Below the pieces are notes generated by a model. That model made no database searches, was not told where the DNA came from, and saw nothing but the letters and a program-made list of their open reading frames with translations. 64,000 nt of DNA from JAICMB01 sp963802915 (GTDB lineage Bacteria; Acidobacteriota; Terriglobia; Bryobacterales; Bryobacteraceae). Where the stretch lies: contig CAWDKQ010000011.1 of the NCBI GenBank assembly GCA_963802915.1, positions 1-64,000 of the forward strand, in the 5' to 3' direction. Made by a program: the position numbers and the translations under genes. Shown one piece after another: positions 26,968-35,642 of this stretch. How positions within the stretch are numbered: position 1 is the stretch's first letter; every line of letters starts with the position of its first letter.

Positions 26968-27623
26968 TAATTCATGTCTCTTTTCTCGAGTTTGACCTTG
27001 AATTGGATCGGCGTAACCGGATTCAGGCGCACCTGTGGATCGCCCACGTTTAAATGCACGTGGATTTCGGCCTGTCCGAGTACATTGCTCAAATCCATCG
27101 GGTCGGTACTGATAAATTCGATTGGCTGTACGTGACTCTCCGGTCCGACGATGCGCACCGTGGCGGGATCGAAGCTGCTGCTCACGATCGCGTACCCGTC
27201 AGCCGGACCCGTCGCATAGCGGGCGCGAACCGGGACATCTTTGTAGATCAAATGCTCGAAACGAATCGTGATCTGCGACGGCACGGCCTTGTAGAAAGTG
27301 AGGCCGATCGGAAGCTTGACGGTGCGGTCCGAGAAAGTGAAGGTCCGCTCACCCGGTCCGGGTATGCTCGCCAGGTCAAGCAGGACGGCCGCTTGAGCGA
27401 TATTGTCACGGCTGAGGCGTCCAGAGGGTCCGCGGATTTCGAGGCGTACGCGCTCCGGCATGTCGGAGCTGATATCCAGATCGTCCGGCATGTTCTTGAA
27501 CTCGATCGGCACATTCACCGACGTAGCGATTTCGGGTTCGCGCGCCACGCCAAACCATAATGCGGTCGCGATCGCCAGCGACAGCAGTTTCCAACCGAGA
27601 TTCTGGAGAAAAAACTGTCTCAT
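26967..27623 (-). CDS. cdaR: YbbR-domain protein, CdaA regulator (CdaR)
   Basis: A 218-residue protein. One N-terminal transmembrane helix (LGWKLLSLAIATALWFGVAR) is followed by two YbbR repeats, with the typical VNVPIEFKNMPDDLDIS and VRLEIRGPSGRL in the first, and FYKAVPSQITIRFE and VRARYATGPADGYAIVS in the second. YbbR proteins modulate the membrane diadenylate cyclase from outside the membrane. The ORF overlaps cdaA by 4 bp and glmM by 1 bp. Firmicute CdaR has four YbbR domains; about two are visible here. Confidence 0.9.
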   Translation of the reverse strand: MRQFFLQNLGWKLLSLAIATALWFGVAREPEIATSVNVPIEFKNMPDDLDISSDMPERVRLEIRGPSGRLSRDNIAQAAVLLDLASIPGPGERTFTFSDRTVKLPIGLTFYKAVPSQITIRFEHLIYKDVPVRARYATGPADGYAIVSSSFDPATVRIVGPESHVQPIEFISTDPMDLSNVLGQAEIHVHLNVGDPQVRLNPVTPIQFKVKLEKRDMN

Positions 27624-28465
27624 GAACGGGGTATGGTCGACTCAGGCTCCGGCGCCGGAGCCTGATTCTCAATGCGCGCCGCGGCCGGCGCCTGGCGGGC
27701 GTCCACAGGCCCGGTGAGCGCTTGTTCCACGCGTTCCATCGAAACGCTCAACTCCACATCGCCGAAAACAGCCATCGAAATGCGGCCCGTTTCTTCGGAA
27801 ACCACCAGCGAAATGCAATCGGCTTCCTCGGTGATTCCGATGGCGGCGCGATGGCGCGTCCCGAGCTTCGAGGAAAGGAGGGGATTCGTCGTGAGCGGGA
27901 GAAAGCACGCCGCAGCAGCCACGCGATCGCCTTGCACAATCACGGCGCCATCGTGCAGCGCTCCGAGAGGCTGAAAAATCGAGCACAGCAGATCGCGCGA
28001 GATCACGGCATCGAGATTGACGCCGCTCTCGATGAAGGTGCGCAATCCCGTCTTCCTTTCGACCACGATCAGCGCGCCGATTTTCTGTTGAGAAAGCTGA
28101 TTCAATGCGAGAAGGATCTCTTCCGCCACTTCGCGACGTTCTAATTGAGTGAATCCGGCAAACGGACGACGTCCCAGCCGCGCCAGCATACGCCGGATCT
28201 CGGACTGGAACATTACGATAATGGCGAAGCCGGTGTAAGGCGCGAGCGTCGCGAGAAGCGTCCGGAGCAGTTCCAGATGGACCCAGACGGAAAGCAGATA
28301 GATCGCTACCAGCACGCCAATCCCAGTGAGGATGTGGGCGGCGCGGCGGCCGCGAACGATAACAATGAACTGATAAATCAGTACTGCAACGACGAGGATG
28401 TCAATCGCCGAGGTCAGCGTCATCGCTGGCATGTCGTCGATGGGCAGCTCGGGAAACCTCATCAT
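27620..28465 (-). CDS. cdaA: Membrane diadenylate cyclase CdaA
   Basis: A 281-residue protein making c-di-AMP from two ATP. Three transmembrane helices lie between residues 15 and 85. The DAC domain has the catalytic DGA motif at 172-174 (GALHDGAVIV) and RHR at 204-206 (LGTRHRAAIGI), plus LVVSEETGRISMA. The C-terminal tail of about 35 residues is Pro/Ala-rich. The start could also be a Met slightly inside; the first ATG has only a weak ribosome binding site. First gene of the c-di-AMP/glmM operon. Confidence 0.95.
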   Translation of the reverse strand: MMRFPELPIDDMPAMTLTSAIDILVVAVLIYQFIVIVRGRRAAHILTGIGVLVAIYLLSVWVHLELLRTLLATLAPYTGFAIIVMFQSEIRRMLARLGRRPFAGFTQLERREVAEEILLALNQLSQQKIGALIVVERKTGLRTFIESGVNLDAVISRDLLCSIFQPLGALHDGAVIVQGDRVAAAACFLPLTTNPLLSSKLGTRHRAAIGITEEADCISLVVSEETGRISMAVFGDVELSVSMERVEQALTGPVDARQAPAAARIENQAPAPEPESTIPRS

Positions 28466-28516
28466 GCATTGACCTTATTGTAACCCGCGGAGCGTTCAAA
28501 TTCGCCGTGAAACCCG

Positions 28517-28990
28517 CTAATTCGGGTAAGTACCTGTTATTTTCTTGAGCATTCCGTGGAAGCGGTGGAACCATGCGTTATTGGGCAGGAACATCATGGG
28601 GCACTCGCCGGCCACGCAGTTGATGCCATATTCACGGCAGATTGCGACCGCCTCGTCATTCACGGCTCCCTGCCCTCCCGCGCCGCGATGCATCCAGACG
28701 TGGTGGATGTTCGCCGCGACGCATTCGTTAACAACCTGGGCCGAATCGCGAGACGGGGTGAATAGCAATGCGGCGTCGACGGGCGGTTCAATCTCTACGA
28801 GGTGGGCAAAACAGCGCTTGCCGTCCATTTCGGTCGCACCCGGATTCACCGGGACGACGTCGTAACCCTGTTTCTCGAGTTCGCGGAATACCATCCGGCT
28901 GAAGTCGTTGGCGTTACGCGAAACGCCTACGACGGCCAATCGCTTGTGATCGAGGAAATCGGCGATCGACTTGCGATCCGTGGTAACCAT
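28517..28990 (-). CDS. CoA-binding domain protein (YccU-like)
   Basis: A 157-residue Rossmann-fold protein: RLAVVGVSRNANDFSRMVFR, ELEKQGYDVVPVNPGATEMD, VDAALLFTPSRDSAQVV and the conserved HHVWMHRGAGGQGAVNDEAV. The C-terminal CVAGECPMMFLPN is also conserved. The family binds CoA or a nucleotide; the cellular role is undefined. It is followed on the minus strand by the c-di-AMP operon after a 51-bp gap, and preceded by the YhdH-like reductase (10 bp), so it is probably third in the MFS-YhdH-CoA-binding transcript. Confidence 0.9.
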   Translation of the reverse strand: MVTTDRKSIADFLDHKRLAVVGVSRNANDFSRMVFRELEKQGYDVVPVNPGATEMDGKRCFAHLVEIEPPVDAALLFTPSRDSAQVVNECVAANIHHVWMHRGAGGQGAVNDEAVAICREYGINCVAGECPMMFLPNNAWFHRFHGMLKKITGTYPN

Positions 28991-29000
28991 GTTGGACCTC

Positions 29001-29972
29001 CTAAGTCTTGATGGCGACGCGGCCTCGGATCTGGCCTGCCAGGATTCGCGGGGCCAGTTCCGGTAGCTTCGACATCGGCTCGATTTGCGTGATTTTCACG
29101 AGCCTGGAAACGGGAAGATCGCGAGCGAGGCGTTGCCAAGCCTGCTCGCGCAAGGGTTTTGGAATAAGCGGGGAACTGATGCCCAGTAGCGACACGTTCC
29201 TCAAAATGAAAGGGAAAACGGTGGTCGGCAAATCGGTGCCGCCAGCGAGCCCACAGGCTGCGACAGCGCCAAAACTGGCTGTGGATGCGAGGATAGTTGC
29301 GAGGGTCTGGCCGCCGACCGAATCGATACCGCCGGCCCAACGCTCGGAGGCTAGCGGCGCGCCTTTTTCTGCAAGGGTTGCGCGATCGACAATCGTCTGC
29401 GCGCCGAGTTCGCGGAGATAATCGTGATTCTCGGGACGGCCAGTTGACGCGGCGACTTTGTACCCGAGCTGATGGAGTAGCAGAACGGCCACAGAGCCGA
29501 CGCCGCCGGTCGCGCCGGTCACGATCACCTCTCGATCGATATTGGCTATGTCGAATTTTTCGAGCGCCAGTATAGCCAGCATCGCGGTGAATCCGGCTGT
29601 TCCGATCGCCATGGCCTGGAGCGGATCGAACGGTTCCGGAATTTTATTGAGCGCGTCGGACGAAATGCGCTGCATCTGCGAATAGCCGCCCCAGCGCGTT
29701 TCCCCCAACCCTTGACCGACAGCCACTACCTTGTCGCCGGGCTGGAATTCATCGGAACCCGATTCGACCACCGTGCCAGCCAGGTCGATACCCGGGATCA
29801 TCGGGAACTTACGAATCACTTTGCCCTTCCCAGTGACCGCAAGACCGTCTTTATAATTCAGGCTCGAGTATTCCACCGACACCAGGACATCGCCGTCCTG
29901 AAGGTCGCTCTGGGTCAGTTGCCGGAATCCGGCTTCTTTGCCGTCGGTGTAGAAGGCGTTGAACGCGTTCAT
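29001..29972 (-). CDS. YhdH/AcuI-type NADPH-dependent oxidoreductase
   Basis: A 323-residue medium-chain dehydrogenase/reductase. The N-terminal domain reads SVEYSSLNYKDGLAVTGKGK and FPMIPGIDLAGTVVES. The Rossmann domain has VIVTGATGGVGSVAVLLLHQ and the phosphate-binding STGRPE that favours NADPH. There are no zinc-binding cysteines, as expected for the quinone oxidoreductase/acrylyl-CoA reductase branch. YhdH/AcuI reduces acryloyl-CoA to propionyl-CoA; whether this copy does so is inference. The ATG overlaps the MFS gene stop (ATGA). Confidence 0.9.
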   Translation of the reverse strand: MNAFNAFYTDGKEAGFRQLTQSDLQDGDVLVSVEYSSLNYKDGLAVTGKGKVIRKFPMIPGIDLAGTVVESGSDEFQPGDKVVAVGQGLGETRWGGYSQMQRISSDALNKIPEPFDPLQAMAIGTAGFTAMLAILALEKFDIANIDREVIVTGATGGVGSVAVLLLHQLGYKVAASTGRPENHDYLRELGAQTIVDRATLAEKGAPLASERWAGGIDSVGGQTLATILASTASFGAVAACGLAGGTDLPTTVFPFILRNVSLLGISSPLIPKPLREQAWQRLARDLPVSRLVKITQIEPMSKLPELAPRILAGQIRGRVAIKT

Positions 29973-31228
29973 GCTTGCATCATACTCTCTCGCACGAGTG
30001 GGGCGTTCAAGTCGCGATGGCGCGGGAGAATTGCGATCGAAATCGCTCCGATTACGGCGACTAATAGCACGGCTCCCATGGCCACGCCGTAATTTCCAAA
30101 GTTATCGCGCAGAATCGATACGAAATAAGGAAACCACGTCTGGCCGATGGTATTGACAGGCAGAATGATCGCCATCGCGCGCGCCAGCGAATTTACGCCG
30201 AACTGATCGGCTGCCATCAATGGAATGAGCATGTAGTCCGCGCCCATGCCGAAGCCGAAGAGCAGCGCGAACGCATAAATCGTGAACTCCTGCGATGGAC
30301 GAACCGCCAGCAGGATCGGAATCGTACCGGCGACGAGAACATATGTTGCAGTCATCACCCACTTCTTTGGAAAACGATCTGCCATGCCGCCGATCAGCAA
30401 ACGCCCGCCAATACTGGACCAGAGAATAAGAACAGAAGCTGTCCGCCACGCGCCGTCCACCATCGCGCCTTTCGCGAAACCTTGATCGAGGAAGACGAAT
30501 TTCATGTGAAAATTGATGGCGCCGATGGATCCGATGGAACAGAAGCTCCCGATCAGGAGCAGCCAGAATGGCCAGCTCGCGAGCAGCTCGCGGAACGTGA
30601 GCGACTGGATTTTCAACTCGGGCGGCGGATGGGGGAGACCGTCGGGGTTCTGACCTAGATCCGAAGGCCGGTCCTTTAAGAACAAAAGGACAACGGGCCA
30701 GGAAAACAAAACCAGGCCGGCGAGGACAAAGAGCGCAACGTGATAGTTGAATCTATCGGTCAGCGGTTTGACCAGGAACGAACCGAGCGATCCCATCAAG
30801 CCCACGCCGACATACACAATGCCCATCGCCTTTCCACGGCTGATGCGGAACCAGTTCGACACGATCAATTGGTGGGGAATGGGGCCGGAGAGAATGTAGC
30901 CGACGGTATAGAGGATCCAGAACGCGTAGTAGACCGGCAACGCGGCGCCCATTTTGGCAAATCCTGCTAGGGCAATGGCCGAGAGAACGGTACCACCGAG
31001 AATCAACTTGCGCGGGCTATAGCGATGGATGACCAGAGGGCCGATCCAGATGGTCAACGCTGCGGCGAGCGGAAACCCCAGCGTGATCTCGGGTCGCGAC
31101 CACCCGTATTCGCGCTGGAAATAGTCGTAGAAGAAGCCGATGTTGTAGTAGGGGATGCCGACTGCGAGTCCAAACGTGATGAAGGCTGCGGCTGTTACCC
31201 ACCAGCCGTAAAACTTACGCGAGGTCAT
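29969..31228 (-). CDS. MFS transporter (OFA-like)
   Basis: A 419-residue membrane protein with 12 predicted helices. The start MTSRKFYGWWVTAAAFITFG is typical of the oxalate/formate-antiporter-like and monocarboxylate group. SIGGRLLIGGMADRFPKKW is the motif between helices 8 and 9. There is a central cytoplasmic loop near residue 205 (LKDRPSDLGQNPDGLPHPP). A carboxylate substrate is plausible given the coupled acrylyl-CoA-reductase-like gene, but this is inference. Confidence 0.85.
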   Translation of the reverse strand: MTSRKFYGWWVTAAAFITFGLAVGIPYYNIGFFYDYFQREYGWSRPEITLGFPLAAALTIWIGPLVIHRYSPRKLILGGTVLSAIALAGFAKMGAALPVYYAFWILYTVGYILSGPIPHQLIVSNWFRISRGKAMGIVYVGVGLMGSLGSFLVKPLTDRFNYHVALFVLAGLVLFSWPVVLLFLKDRPSDLGQNPDGLPHPPPELKIQSLTFRELLASWPFWLLLIGSFCSIGSIGAINFHMKFVFLDQGFAKGAMVDGAWRTASVLILWSSIGGRLLIGGMADRFPKKWVMTATYVLVAGTIPILLAVRPSQEFTIYAFALLFGFGMGADYMLIPLMAADQFGVNSLARAMAIILPVNTIGQTWFPYFVSILRDNFGNYGVAMGAVLLVAVIGAISIAILPRHRDLNAPLVRESMMQA

Positions 31229-31263
31229 TAGTCTTCAGTTTAGGCCTGAAGAACTGACTTATA

Positions 31264-31300
31264 CAAAAAGGGCCGGCTAACCCGAGTTGGGTAGCCGGCC
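31264..31300 (-). terminator. Intrinsic terminator of the FecR/Gly-rich gene
   Basis: GGCCGGCTAACCC and GGGTAGCCGGCC (31271-31283 and 31288-31300) form a GC-rich 12-bp stem with one bulge and a short GAGTT loop. On the minus strand the stem is followed by CTTTTTGTAT, the classical U-tract. It lies 25 bp past the stop of the gene at 31326, with correct orientation. Confidence 0.88.
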
Positions 31301-31325
31301 TCTTTCGATTCGAACTGAGCGGTGC

Positions 31326-32306
31326 TTAGCGACGGCCTCCGCCGCCACCACCGTGGAATCCGCCTCCACCGAAACCTCCGCCCATGTGTCCGAAACCTCC
31401 GGATCGCATGGCGAGGGGAGCGGATCGGCTCATAGAACCACGGGCAACATACCCGCCGTGGCCAAAGCCGCCATGATGACCGTAGAAGCCATGGCCTCCG
31501 TAGAAGCCGCCACCGTAGAATCCAGCGTAAAAGGGCGAATACAGACCCCAGCCAAACGGATTGTAGAAGAATCCGTCGCCTGGGATGAACGAGTACATGG
31601 CCCAATAAGGATTCCAATACCAACCAGCGCCATACCATGGACCGCCATCGACCAGATAGGTCTGGGCTGTCGAGGCTGTGGCATCAGACAGGTATTCCGA
31701 ACGTAGTTTGCTCCACGCGTACAGGGGATCGGAATTCTCCACCGCATCCTTATCGAATTTCTTAGATTTCAGCGGCTGATTCAGCGCGACCTGTCGGTCT
31801 TTTCCCAGGTCGACGTGCCGATCGCTTTGTGTCACCGTCGCTTTTCCCTCAAAAACCCGAACTACCTGAAGGTCGGCGTTGAAATCGTAAACGCCTTCCT
31901 TGGTCAGGAGCGTGTTTGCGCCTCGCTCCACCACCACAATGTGATCTTCGGGGTGCAGAACATCCGCTTCCACCGTTGCTTCACCTTGAAGAACTTCCAC
32001 GCGTGTATTGGTCAGTTCCGGCGATTCCATTCGAACTGCGCTATTCTTGCCGATTCGCATAAAAACTCCCGGCGTGAGCAGGAGTTCCGCGCGTCCGTTG
32101 CCGGTTGAAAGTACCTCTCCCGGATTCAGAATTGCTGAACCTACGGCTCTTGAAGTTACAGGCTGGTTACCAATAGAAACCTGCCCTTCGACGTAGTTCA
32201 GCGCGCCAGGCTGGGGCATTGCAGGAGTCGCCCATGCCGGCGTACAGATCAAAGCCAGTCCGAGCCCCACGGCGAGCCCGGCCGACCCTTTCCAAATTCC
32301 TAACAT
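31326..32306 (-). CDS. Exported FecR-like protein with Gly/Tyr/Phe-rich tail
   Basis: About 326 residues. A signal peptide (GLALICTPAWATPA) precedes a FecR-type domain: LNYVEGQVSIGNQPVTSRAV, LNPGEVLSTGNGRAELLLTP, VEVLQGEATVEADVL and VRVFEGKATVTQSDRHVDLG. A linker (YAWSKLRSEYLSDA) leads to an aromatic/Gly region (WYGAGWYWNPYWAMYSF, FYGGGFYGGHGFYGHHGGFG) ending in GGGGRR. The tail looks like a low-complexity cell-surface or adhesive segment. The ATG at 32306 has GGGTGAT upstream; a GTG start at 32315 is less likely. The gene ends at a strong terminator and is probably monocistronic. Confidence 0.8.
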   Translation of the reverse strand: MLGIWKGSAGLAVGLGLALICTPAWATPAMPQPGALNYVEGQVSIGNQPVTSRAVGSAILNPGEVLSTGNGRAELLLTPGVFMRIGKNSAVRMESPELTNTRVEVLQGEATVEADVLHPEDHIVVVERGANTLLTKEGVYDFNADLQVVRVFEGKATVTQSDRHVDLGKDRQVALNQPLKSKKFDKDAVENSDPLYAWSKLRSEYLSDATASTAQTYLVDGGPWYGAGWYWNPYWAMYSFIPGDGFFYNPFGWGLYSPFYAGFYGGGFYGGHGFYGHHGGFGHGGYVARGSMSRSAPLAMRSGGFGHMGGGFGGGGFHGGGGGGRR

Positions 32307-32410
32307 ATTAATCACCCACTAATTTGGATGTAGGAGCGGGGGTTTGGTTCCGAAACAATGTGGTATGCGTTACATTCATTTACCGTTCGGATAGATTTAG
32401 CATCGATCCC

Positions 32411-32528
32411 CTCCCTTACGGTCAGGGTTCCGTAAGATAGTGAAAATCCGGGACAGCGTTGCGGAACCCTGACGGTAACGGAGGGGCAATAGTCGATTTT
32501 TCACACTCCCTTACGGTCAGGGTTCCGC
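32411..32528. repeat. Cluster of three alternating copies of a 22-bp repeat
   Basis: CTCCCTTACGGTCAGGGTTC (32411-32430) is copy A. Its complement-like form GCGGAACCCTGACGGTAACG at 32461-32480 is copy B. Copy C at 32506-32528 again reads CTCCCTTACGGTCAGGGTTC. Adjacent copies are inverted, so A-B and B-C can each form hairpins. A fourth copy is at 25590-25619. The cluster sits between the ADOP stop (9 bp away) and the FecR-like gene's upstream region, in the manner of REP/BIME elements. Confidence 0.7.
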
Positions 32529-32536
32529 AGGGCCGG

Positions 32537-35188
32537 TCAGTCGCTACGCAGGGCGGACATCGGATCGATCCGGGAGGCCTGCTGCGCGGGTATAAGGCAG
32601 GCGAGAGCGGCGACAACGAGCAACATGCAGGAGACGAGAACGAACGTAAGGGGATCCATGGAGCCGACGCCGAAAAGCTGGGACGCCAGCAATCGGGAGA
32701 CGGCCAAAGAGGCGGCCAGCCCCAGTCCGATGCCCAGAAGAACCGGGCGCATTCCCTGACGCAAGACGTAGAGCAATACCGTGCCGCGACTAGCTCCGAG
32801 AGCCATGCGGATTCCGATCTCAGCGCGCTGGCGGGTCACGAAATACCCCACTACGCCATAAATTCCGGCAGCGGTGAGCAGGAATCCACAAAGACCAAGG
32901 ATGGTCAAGGTGAGGGCATAAAAGCGGGCGTTCGATAACGATTGCGAAAGGCGCTCGTCCATCGTGCGGATATCGCCAAGCGGCAATTCTGGATCGATCC
33001 CGTGGAGCGCGGTCTGGAGGATCTCGGAAGCTGCGACCAGGTGCGGCCGGGTCCGCGCGACGAGATACAGGGACTGCTCGGTCCAGTGCCAGGGATTCAG
33101 CGGCACCTGGGCAAACGATATATACAGGACGGGTGGAGGAGCGGTCATCAGACCGTCATCGTGCACATCCGCGACAACGCCAACGACCTTCCAATTCGGA
33201 GTGCCGGCCTCGAGTTCGGGTATCCGAACGTTTTGGCCTACCGGATTCTTCCCGGGCCAGAGCACACGCGCAAGGGTTTCGTTCACGATCGCGACCGGAG
33301 CGGATCCCGAACAGTCATGCGTGTCGAACGCGCGCCCGCTCAGGATTGGGATCTGCATCGTCGCGAAAAATGCAGGGCTCACGTAGCTGAGCTCCGTTGC
33401 AAGTTGGTCCTTCAGCAGCGGATTCACGGCGTCCGGCTTTATGGTCAATCCCATACTGCCGCTTCCAAGCGGTACCTTCGACGTAAGCGCGGCCGAAAGT
33501 ACGCCGGGGTGTAGGGCGAGATCGTCCTGTACACGGCTATATGCAGCTATGATCTGGTCAGCCGTGCGGTAGTAGGTGGACGGCAGCGCGGTCCGGCCTG
33601 TGATGACATTGCCCGGGTTGAAGCCGGGCTGGACATTCTGGGCCGCAATCGCTGTCCGGATCAAGAGTCCCGCTGCCACAAGAAGCACTAGCGCAAGGCA
33701 GGCCTGAACTGCGATGTAAGCGTTCCGGGTGCGGTCGCGCGAGAGACCCTGGGAGCTGCGTCCGCCTTGCCCCAGCGCGCTTTGAAGATTGAATCGCGAG
33801 CTCCGTAGCGCCGGCATCATTCCAAACAAAAGCGTGCAGCCGAAAGCCAGGCCTAAGACGACAAGCAGCAGAGTCGCGTCTACGCCGGCTTCGTTTAAAC
33901 GCGGGACATCGGAAGCTCCGAGCGACTTCATAGCGCGTAAGGACGCATCGGTCACAATCAGGCCAAATGCGGCGCCTGCCAGACCGAGGAGAAGGCTCTC
34001 CGTGATCAGTTGACGAATGATGCGGGAGCGCGTGGCGCCCAGCGCGGCGCGGATGGTTAGCTCACGGCCGCGGCCTGCTCCGCGCGCCAGGAGCAGATTG
34101 GCGACATTCGCGCAAGCGATCAAAAGAACAGAACCGACGGCGGCCAGCAATACCAGAAGCTGTTGGCGATAATCCCCCACCAGGTCCGCTGAGAAATCGC
34201 CGACACGGATGTCGAGTCCGCGATTCATATCCGGATAGCGATCGCGTAAGACCTTCGACATAACGGACATTTCGGCGCGTGCCTGAGTGAGTGTCGCTTC
34301 CGGACGAAGGCGGGCGAAGACCTGGAAGACGCCACCCTTCCAATTCATTTGCTGGCTGGTCAGCGCGAGCGGAATCCAGAGTTGCTCCGCGTCCACGCGC
34401 AGGTCGAAGCTCGCGGGCATCACGCCGATCACCGTGTAGAGTTCCCGATTCAACCGGATTTGCCGGCCCAGCACATTCGGATCGGATGCGAATCGCTCCA
34501 TCCAGAGCCGGTGACTCAGGACAACGAGATGCCGGCGCGGCGGGCGGTCTTCCTCGAGTGTGAAGGTGCGGCCCAACATCGGCTGGACGCCAAAGACGGA
34601 GAAGAAATTCGCGGTCACCGGACCGGCGGGAATCTGTTCCGCGTTGCCGGCATCGGACAGTGTGATCGTGGCCGGCTCCAAAGCCCCAACTTCGGTAAAC
34701 GATCTCGCGCCTTCCTTCCAACTCATGAAATTTCGAGGTGTGACCTCGTCGTCGCGGCCTTGCCTGGTCGAGGACAGGGTGACGATGCGATCAGGATGCG
34801 GAAATGGTAACGGCCGGAGTATGACTGCGTTCACGATGCTAAAGACCGCGGCGACGGCTCCAATCCCGATGCCGAGCATCAGGATCGCCAGCAGACTTGT
34901 GGGCCAGCGTGCGAGCAACTGGCGCAAACCATAGACGATGTCTTGCCGCCAGCCGAGGAAATACTCCGCTCTTTGCGCGCGCTTCTCATTCTCGGTTCCC
35001 AATTGCCGGCAGACCTGCTGGACGGTTTCGAAATCGCCGAATCGCTTTTTCGCTTCGAGACGGGCCGCTTCCCGTGTCCAGCCGCGTGCGACAAGCTCCT
35101 CGACCTTCGCATCGATGTGGAAGCTCAGCTCGTCGTCCACTTCAGTTTTTATGTCGGGTCGAAAGAAACGAAGGTAACGGTGGAGCAT
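32537..35188 (-). CDS. ADOP-type MacB/FtsX permease
   Basis: About 883 residues. A cytoplasmic prefix domain (DDELSFHIDAKVEELVARGW, KKRFGDFETVQQVCRQL) leads to TM1 (LAILMLGIGIGAVAAVFSIV). A first MacB-like periplasmic domain and FtsX block follow (LLIACANVANLLLARGAGRG), then a duplicated second half (AEIGIRMALGASRGTVLLYV) ending MDPLTFVLVSCMLLVVAALA and PAQQASRIDPMSALRSD. No ATPase gene is adjacent, hence 'orphan'. The start at 35188 is chosen because it follows the PadR stop by 1 bp (TAAAATG). A longer reading frame upstream overlaps padR. The transported substrate is unknown. Confidence 0.92.
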   Translation of the reverse strand: MLHRYLRFFRPDIKTEVDDELSFHIDAKVEELVARGWTREAARLEAKKRFGDFETVQQVCRQLGTENEKRAQRAEYFLGWRQDIVYGLRQLLARWPTSLLAILMLGIGIGAVAAVFSIVNAVILRPLPFPHPDRIVTLSSTRQGRDDEVTPRNFMSWKEGARSFTEVGALEPATITLSDAGNAEQIPAGPVTANFFSVFGVQPMLGRTFTLEEDRPPRRHLVVLSHRLWMERFASDPNVLGRQIRLNRELYTVIGVMPASFDLRVDAEQLWIPLALTSQQMNWKGGVFQVFARLRPEATLTQARAEMSVMSKVLRDRYPDMNRGLDIRVGDFSADLVGDYRQQLLVLLAAVGSVLLIACANVANLLLARGAGRGRELTIRAALGATRSRIIRQLITESLLLGLAGAAFGLIVTDASLRAMKSLGASDVPRLNEAGVDATLLLVVLGLAFGCTLLFGMMPALRSSRFNLQSALGQGGRSSQGLSRDRTRNAYIAVQACLALVLLVAAGLLIRTAIAAQNVQPGFNPGNVITGRTALPSTYYRTADQIIAAYSRVQDDLALHPGVLSAALTSKVPLGSGSMGLTIKPDAVNPLLKDQLATELSYVSPAFFATMQIPILSGRAFDTHDCSGSAPVAIVNETLARVLWPGKNPVGQNVRIPELEAGTPNWKVVGVVADVHDDGLMTAPPPVLYISFAQVPLNPWHWTEQSLYLVARTRPHLVAASEILQTALHGIDPELPLGDIRTMDERLSQSLSNARFYALTLTILGLCGFLLTAAGIYGVVGYFVTRQRAEIGIRMALGASRGTVLLYVLRQGMRPVLLGIGLGLAASLAVSRLLASQLFGVGSMDPLTFVLVSCMLLVVAALACLIPAQQASRIDPMSALRSD

Positions 35189-35189
35189 T

Positions 35190-35543
35190 TTAAGAATTCT
35201 CGATTGCGGGGCGCTGCGCTTGAAGTACCTTGGCGACTGCTTCGGCATAAGCCTTCCAGGTAGTGACCTGCGTTCGCAGATGGCGCCGGCCTTCGCTGGT
35301 CAAGCGGTAATACTTGGCGCGGCGATTATTGTCGGAAACTCCCCACTCGGCCTCGATCCAGCATTTGGCTTCCATGCGATAAAGCGCAGGATAGAGCGCG
35401 CCTTCTTCCACCAGGAGCGCGTCGTCTGTCTGGCGCTGGATGGCGGTCGCGATCGCGTAGCCGTGGAGAGGGCCCCAGGTTAAGGTTTTCAGGACAAGAA
35501 GGTCCAAGGTGCCGCGGACGAGATCGAGCGCCGGTTTTTCCAT
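35190..35543 (-). CDS. PadR family transcriptional regulator of the ADOP operon
   Basis: A 117-residue protein: LVRGTLDLLVLKTLTWGPLH, GYAIATAIQR, VEEGALYPALYRMEAK, the wing NNRRAKYYRLTSEGRRHL and a short C-terminal helix for dimerisation. It lies 1 bp upstream of the ADOP permease, which it probably represses together with itself. The nested palindrome immediately upstream of its start is the obvious candidate operator. It is clearly paralogous to the PadR at 6357. Confidence 0.92.
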   Translation of the reverse strand: MEKPALDLVRGTLDLLVLKTLTWGPLHGYAIATAIQRQTDDALLVEEGALYPALYRMEAKCWIEAEWGVSDNNRRAKYYRLTSEGRRHLRTQVTTWKAYAEAVAKVLQAQRPAIENS

Positions 35544-35602
35544 CGCTCCCCTTAGGTTTCTAGGGAAGTATGACAGACTTCCCCTAAGATTTCAAGGGAG
35601 CG
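35544..35602 (-). promoter_or_regulatory. Nested palindrome, candidate PadR operator
   Basis: Outer arms CGCTCCC (35544-35550) and GGGAGCG (35596-35602) enclose inner arms GGGAAGT (35563-35569) and ACTTCCC (35577-35583). The two halves CCCCTTAGGTTTCTAGGG and CCCTTGAAATCTTAGGGG (the latter on the opposite strand) are similar, giving two inverted half-sites over 59 bp directly adjacent to the PadR start codon. This is what an autoregulated PadR promoter should look like. Confidence 0.6.
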
Positions 35603-35642
35603 CGGGTTCAGTCAATTTTAGCTCGCCGGTGTCTAAGGCGAC

